Below, in pieces: positions 58,198 through 64,000 of a DNA stretch of 64,000 nucleotides. Where the stretch lies: positions 66,301,783 through 66,365,782 of the forward strand of contig OX457063.1 of assembly GCA_949752795.1 (NCBI GenBank). The letters are read 5' to 3'. Positions within the stretch are counted from its first letter, which is position 1. Each line of letters starts with the position of its first letter. Source of the stretch: Hyperoodon ampullatus (taxonomy: Eukaryota; Chordata; Mammalia; Artiodactyla; Ziphiidae). Made by a program: the position numbers and the translations under genes. The notes beneath the pieces are model-generated. The model was not told where the DNA came from, ran no database searches, and saw only the letters and a program-made list of their open reading frames with translations.

Positions 58198-59000
58198 ATG
58201 AAAAAGCAGAGGAACCACTCGCAATTACAAGAACAAGAGAAATCCCCTGAAAGAACAAGCAATGAAACAGACCTCTCCAGTCTACCAGCTCCCAAGTTCA
58301 AAAAGGAGGTAGTAAAAATACTGAAGGGATTAAGAAAGGCTATTGATAGAAATGCAGATCACTGTAACAAGGAACTAGAAACTATAAAGAGGATTCAGTC
58401 AAAATTAGACAACTCAATTGCTGAGATGAAAATCGAGCAAAAGGCAGTAAATAGCTAGCTAAACAATGCAGAAAAACAAATAAGTGATCTGAAAGATAGA
58501 ATAATGGAAATCACCCAATCAGAAAATCAGACAAAGACAGATGAAAAAAAATGAAAGCAACATGTGAGATCTATGGGATAATATAAAGTGTGCCAATCTA
58601 TGCATAATAGGGATCCCAGAAGGAGAAGAAAGGGGGATCAAAAGTGTATTTGAAGAAATTATGGCTGAAAACTTACCAAACCTAAAGAAGGAAACAGATA
58701 TCCAGGTACAGGAAGCACAGAGAGTCCCAAACAAGACAAACCCAAACAGACGTACAGCAAGACATAACTAAATGGCAAAAGTTAAAGAGAGGATTCTAAA
58801 GGCAGCAAGAAAAAAACAGTTACAAGTGAACCCCCATAAAGCAATCAGTTGATTTCTCTACAGAAATTTTGTAGGCCAGAAGGGAGTGGCAAGATGTATT
58901 CAAAGTCTGGAAAGGGAAAAACATGCAACCTAGGATACTCTACCCAGCAAGGTTATCATTTACAATAGAAGGAAAGATAAAGAACTTCTCAGACAAGCAA
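58198..59000 (+). pseudogene. L1 ORF1, broken
   Basis: The ATG at 58198 opens 86 codons (start MKKQRNHSQLQEQEKSPE), then a TAG stop near 58456. The same reading continues in relics: KQISDLKDRIMEI, then a GIPEGEERG-like segment (IMGIPEGEER type, near 58605-58640) and a QEAQRVPNKTNPNR stretch. Near 58865-58960 the text corresponds to FCRPEGSGKMYSKSGKG, then a stretch found in non-primate and older L1 ORF1. Endpoint approximate. Confidence 0.8.
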
Positions 59001-61276
59001 TAGTAAACATATCCAAAAACAAATATTGAATAGTCTTCTCTAAATAGAAAAGAAGCAAGAATCTGTAGGAATGCCAACTCACAGTAGGAAAGTTAAATAT
59101 ATAGAAGGATTGAGGATCACTTAAATAAGTCAATACATAGATTAAAAAACAATCAAAATTCTGTGAAAGCGATTATAATGAGCAGCAAAAGGATAAATGT
59201 GAAGATGTAAAATAGGACATCAGAATCACCAAATGTGGGGGAGGAGAGTATAAACATGTAGATCTTTTAGAATGTGTTTTAGCTCATATGACTGCTAGTC
59301 TAAAGCAACTAGATATAGTTATAGGTTAACTTGCTTGAAAACCAGGGTAACCACAAATGAAAAACATTTAATAGATTGACAAAAACTAAAAAGAAAGGAA
59401 CACAAGCATAATACAAAAGAAAGCCATCAAACCGCAAAAGGAAAAACAAAAAGAAGAAAGGAACAAAGAAGAAGTACAAAATCAACTGGAAAACAAAGTT
59501 TAAAATGGCAATAAATCAATAAAAGGAATATCAATAATTTCTTTAAATGTCAATGGACTAAATGCTCTGATCAGAAGACACAGAGTGGCAGATTGGTTAG
59601 TCAAACAAGAATCTACAATATGCTGCCTACAGGAGACCCACTTTAGGGTAAAAGACACTTATAGATTAAAAGTGAGGGGATGGAAAAAGATATTTCATGC
59701 AAATGGAAATGGCAAGAAAGCAAAGGTAGCAATACTCATATCAGACAAAATACTTTAAAACAAAGACCATAAGGAAAGATAAAGAAGGATATCATATCAT
59801 AATAAAAGGACCAATGCAAGAAGAGGATATCGCACTTGTTAACATATATGCACCCAATGTGGGAGCACCTAAATACATAAAACAAATACTGACAAACATA
59901 AAGGGAGAAATTGACGGGAATACAATAATAGTAGGGGAATTTAATACTCCACTGACATCAATGGACAAATCTTCCAGACAGAAAATCAATAAGGCAACAG
60001 AGATTCTGAATGACACAATAGAACAGTTAGACTTAATTGATACCTACAGGACACTGCATCCTAAAAAGCCAGAATATACATTCTTTTCAAGTGCACATGG
60101 AACATTCTCCAGGATTGACCAAATGCTAGGACACAAAACAATCCTCAACAAATTTAAGAGGATAGAAATTATTTCAAGCATCTTTTCTGACCACAATGGC
60201 ATGAAACTAGAAATCAACCACAGAAAAAGAAATGAGAAGAAAGTGATTACATGGAGACTAAACCACACGCTAAGAAACTAATGGGTCAACAGTGAAATCA
60301 AAGAGGAAATTAAAAAGTACCTCGAGATGAATGACAATGAAAACACAACCATACAAAATCTATGGGATGCAGCAAAAGCAGTTCTAAGAGGGAAGTTCAT
60401 AGTGATACAGGCCTTCCCCCCAAAACAAAAAATCTCAAATAAACAGCCTAACCTACCACCTAAAGAATTAGAAAAAGAAGAAACAACAAAACCTAAAGTC
60501 AGCAGAAGGGAAGAAATAATAAAGATGAGAGAGGAAATAAATAAAATAGAGATTTAAAAAACAGAAAAAAATTAAACTAAGAGTTGGTTTTTTGAAAGGA
60601 TAACCGAAATCGACAAACCTCTGCACAGGCTCACCAAGAAGAGAGAGGATCCAAATAAAGTAAGAAATGAAAGAGGATAATTAACAACCTATACTACAGA
60701 AATACAAAATGCCATAAGAAAACATTATGAAAAGTTATATGCCAATAAAATGGACAACCTAGAAGAAATGGACAAATTTCTAGGAATATACAGCCTGCTA
60801 AAACCGAATCAAGAAAAAACAGGTAATTTGAACAGACCAATCACTAGAAGTGAAATGAAATCTGTAATTAAAAAAAAGCTGCATGCAAACAAAAGTCCAG
60901 GACCAGATGACTTCACTGAGGAATTCTACCAAACATACAAAGAGGAACTTACACCTATCCTCCTCAAGCTCTTACAAAAGACTGAAAAGGAGGGAACACT
61001 CCTGAAGTCTTTCTAGAAGCCACCATTATCCTGATACCAAACCAGACAAAGACACTACCAAAAAAGAAAATTACAGACCAATATCTTTGAGTATAGATGC
61101 AAAAATCCACAACAAAATATTAGCAAACCAAATCCAACAACACATAAAAAGGATCACACACCATGACCAAGTTGGATTCATTCCAGGATCACATGAATGG
61201 TTTAATATATGCAAATCAGTCAATGTGATACACCACATCAGCAAAAAAAAAAAAAAAAGACAAAAACCACATGATC

Positions 61277-61508
61277 TGGGCTTCCCTGGTGGCACAGTGG
61301 TTGAGAGTCCGCCTGCTGATGCAGGGGACATGGGTTCGTGCCCTGGTCCAGGAAGATCCCACATGCCGCGGAGCGTCTAGGCCTGTGAGCCATGGCCGCT
61401 GAGCCTGCGCATCCAGAGCCTGTGCTCCACAACGGGAGAGGCCACAACAGTGAGAGGGCCACGTACCACACAAAAATAAATAAATAAAAAAACAACAAAA
61501 AAACCCCA
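61277..61508 (+). mobile_element. Young CHR-type SINE in L1 ORF2
   Basis: GGGCTTCCCTGGTGGCACAG to GAGGGCCACGTACCACAC and an A-rich tail with AATAAATAAATAAA. Target duplication AAAAACCACATGATC at 61262-61276 and 61509-61523. Confidence 0.95.
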
Positions 61509-62053
61509 AAAAACCACATGATCATCTCAATAGATGCAGAAAAATCATTTGATAAAATTTGACATCTATTCACCATAAAAACTCTCACTAAAGTGGGTAT
61601 AGAAGGAACAAAGCTCAACATAATAAAAGCCATTTATGATGACCACCCCCCAGCCAGCATAATACAAAATGATGAAAAGCTGCAAACCTTCTTGCTAAAT
61701 TCAGGAACAAGACAAGGATGCCCACTCTCACCACCTATATTCAACATAGTTTTGGAAGTCTTAGCCACAACAATTGGACAAGAAAAAGAAATAAAAGGTA
61801 TCCAGATTGGAAGGGAGGAGGTAGAGTTGTCATTATATGCAGATGACATGATACTATACATAGAAAACCCTAAGGACTGCACATAAAAACCCTAAAGACT
61901 GCACATTAAACTACTAGAACTGATAAATGAATTCAGCAAGGTAGCAGGATACAAGATTAACATACAGCAATCTGTTGCATTTCTTTACACTATAAATGAA
62001 ATATCAGAATGAGAAAGCAAAAAAAAAAATCCTGTTTAAAATCATATAAAAAA

Positions 62054-62268
62054 GGGTTTCCCTGGTGGCGCAGTGGTTGAGAGTCTGCCTGCCAATGCAG
62101 GGGACGTGGGTTCGTGCCCTGGTCTGGGAAGATCCCACATGCCACGGAGCGACTGGGCCCGTGAGCCATGGCCACTGAGCCTGCACGTCCGGAGCCTGTG
62201 CTCCGCAACGGGAGAGGCCACAACAGTGAGAGGCCCGCGTACCACAAAAAAAAAAAAAAAAGCAAACA
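62054..62268 (+). mobile_element. Young CHR-type SINE in L1 ORF2
   Basis: GGGTTTCCCTGGTGGCGCAG to GAGGCCCGCGTACCAC and poly(A). The flanks AAATCATATAAAAAA and AAATCACATAAAAAA form a target duplication with one mismatch. Confidence 0.92.
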
Positions 62269-63589
62269 AAAAATCACATAAAAAAAAGGAAATTGAAGAT
62301 GATTCAAAGAAGTGGAAAGACATCCCATGCTCTTGGATTAGAAGAGTTAATATAGTTAAAATGGCCATACTACCCAAAGCAATCTATACATTTAATGCAA
62401 TCCCTATCAAATTACCCATGACATTTTTCACAGAACTGGAACAAATAATCTTAAATTTTATATGGAACCACAAAAGACACAGAATTGCCAAAGCAATCCT
62501 GAGGAAAAAGAACGAAGCTGGAGGCACAACCCTCCCTGACCTCTGACAATACTACAAAGCTACAGTAATCAAAACAGTGTGGTATTGGCACAAATACAGA
62601 TATATGGATCAGTGGAACAGAATAGAGCACCCAGAAATATACCCACACACCTAAGGTCAATTAATCTTCAACAAGGGAGGCAAGAATAGACAATGAAGAA
62701 AAGACAGTCTCTTTAGCAAGTAATGTTGGGAAAGCTGGACAGCCACATGTAAATCAATGAAGTTAGAACACTCCCTCACACCATACACAAAAATAAACTC
62801 AAAATGGCTTAAAGATTTAAATAAAAGACATGACACCATAAGACTCCTAGAAGAGAACATAGGCAAAACATTCTCTGACATAAATCGTAGCAGTGTTTTT
62901 TTAGCTCATTCTCCCAAGGCAATAGAAATAAAAGCAATAATAAACAAATGGGACCTAGTCAAATTTACAAGCTTTTGCACAGCAAAGGAAACCATCAACA
63001 AAACAGAAAAACAACCTAAGGAATGGGAGAAAATATTTGCAAATGATGTAACTGACAAGGGCTTAATTTCCAAAATATACAAACAGCTCATACAGCTCAA
63101 AAACAACAAGAAAATCCAATCAAAAAATGGGCAGAAGACCTAAATAGACATTTCTCCAAAGAAGACATACAGATGGCCAAGAGACACATGAAAAGATTCT
63201 CAACATCACTAATTCTTAGAGAATGCAAATCAAAACTACAATGAGATATCATCTCACACTGGTCAGACTGGCCATCATCAAGAAGTCTACAAATAATAAA
63301 TGCTAGAGAGGGTGTGGAGAAAAAGGAATCCTCCTACATTGTTGGTTGGAATGTATTGAATAAATAGGTGCAGCCACTATGGAGAACACTTTGGAGGTTC
63401 CTTAAAAAAAACTAAAAATGGAGTTACCATATGAGCCAGCAATCCCACTACTGGGCATGTATCCAGAAAAAACGAAAGCTATAATTAGAAAAGATACATG
63501 CACTTCAGTGTTCATAGTGGCACTATTTACAATAGCCAAGACATGGAAGCAACCTAAGTGTCCATCAACATGAATGGATAAAGAAGATG

Positions 63590-63612
63590 TGGTGTGTGTG
63601 TGTATATATATG

Positions 63613-63660
<48 letters not shown>

Positions 63661-63702
63661 TACATACATACATACATACATACATACATACATACATACA
63701 GT
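63590..63702. repeat. Large TG/TA/CA/CATA compound microsatellite in L1
   Basis: In order: (TG)n, (TA)n, (CA)n, (CATA)n, about 110 bp. The TG/TA and CA/TA halves are near-inverted repeats, so the strand could form a long hairpin. It lies in ORF2 just before the AVKKNE tail codons. Confidence 0.95.
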
Positions 63703-64000
63703 GGAATCTTAGCTGTAAAAAAGAATGAAATAATGCCATTTGCAGCAACATGGATGGACCTAGAGATTATCATACTAAGTGAAGTAAGACAGAAAGACAT
63801 ATGATATCACTTATATGTGGAATCTAAAAAAAATGATACAAATGAACTTATTTACAAAACAAAGAGACTCACAGACACAGAACACATGGTTACCAAAGGA
63901 GGGGGGGATATACACTGGGAGTATGGGATTAACAGGTGTACACTATCATGTATAAGATAAACAACAAGGATTTACTGTATAGCACAGGGAACTATGTTCA

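Larger units (their letters stand above)
59533..63804 (+). pseudogene. L1 ORF2 (endonuclease/reverse transcriptase), broken
   Basis: The N-terminal endonuclease starts ISIISLNVNGLNALIRRH, with CCLQETHF following, and ends at a stop near 59756. It resumes in 59814-60281 with NIYAPNVGAPKY and keeps SDHNGM (60185-60193), the catalytic SDH. The reverse transcriptase appears as NKSPGPDDF (60750-61016), then [14 protein letters not shown] and the YADD box (61836-61847). The thumb and C-terminal regions continue in 62757-63143, and the end keeps AVKKNEIMPFAATWMD (to 63804). SINEs at 61277-61508 and 62054-62268 and several indels split it. Confidence 0.9.
56743..64000 (+). mobile_element. Near-complete L1 LINE, runs off the window
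   Basis: Starts with the L1 5'-UTR hallmark GAGGAGATCAAGATGGCAGA and has a roughly 1.45-kb 5' UTR (56743-58197). ORF1 starts at 58198, a spacer follows, ORF2 ends near 63804, and the 3' UTR begins and continues beyond 64000 (ATTTACTGTATAGCACAGGG). Two young SINEs (61277 and 62054) and a large compound microsatellite interrupt it. Frame breaks show it is long dead. The ORF1 type differs from the minus-strand L1 at 18541, so this is another, probably older, subfamily. Confidence 0.93.

Overview
This window is mammalian nuclear DNA, mostly intergenic or intronic, and almost certainly from a cetacean (toothed-whale or dolphin type). The main evidence is eight little-diverged copies of a ~210-230 bp tRNA-derived SINE. 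Their 5' end reads CTTCCCTGGTGGCGCAGTGG and they end in a poly(A) tail; most have clear target-site duplications. This is the CHR-type SINE family (named for Cetacea, Hippopotamidae, Ruminantia) in the form abundant in whales. Three older CHR-type copies, cetartiodactyl-style L1 elements, and the mammal-wide repeats MIR, L2, MER5 and MaLR LTRs make up most of the remaining recognisable sequence. No complete protein-coding gene is visible, and the long open frames are transposon remnants, GC-rich noise or chance.

Layout. 1-12.4 kb: mostly unique DNA with a perfect 29-bp tandem duplication, two (TG)n tracts, one young SINE, several MIRs, a minus-strand ERV LTR that keeps a TATA box and AATAAA signal, and a small in-frame exon-like segment (4183-4266). 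12.6-13.5 kb: the only CpG island. It looks like a promoter with a perfect SRF-type CArG box, a second near-match 92 bp upstream, Sp1 sites, and a probable non-coding first exon ending at a good splice donor (13024/13025). 13.5-17.4 kb: unique DNA with MIR and L2. 17.4-25.3 kb: an L1-dominated block on the minus strand, with a nearly full-coding-length but broken L1 (18541-24066) flanked by two older L1 fragments and carrying two young SINEs.

25.3-47 kb: unique DNA with scattered old repeats, an L2 whose 3' end has expanded into a 16/19-bp minisatellite (37394-37490), three young SINEs and MaLR LTRs. 47-56.7 kb: an old L1 3' end with a tiny nested L1 insertion, further MaLR LTRs, a perfect CTCF-core motif and a second in-frame exon-like segment (52939-53034). 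56.7-64 kb: a plus-strand L1 that keeps its 5' UTR start, ORF1, ORF2 and the beginning of its 3' UTR, is broken by stops, frameshifts and two young SINEs, and runs off the window end.

Interpretation. The window could hold the 5' end and part of a long first intron of an SRF-responsive (cytoskeletal or muscle-type) gene on the plus strand, but I cannot name the gene from sequence alone. I do not see a new biological system. The best leads are the CArG-box promoter, the two exon-like segments, and the microsatellite expansions that arose at the same ORF2 position in two separate L1 copies.
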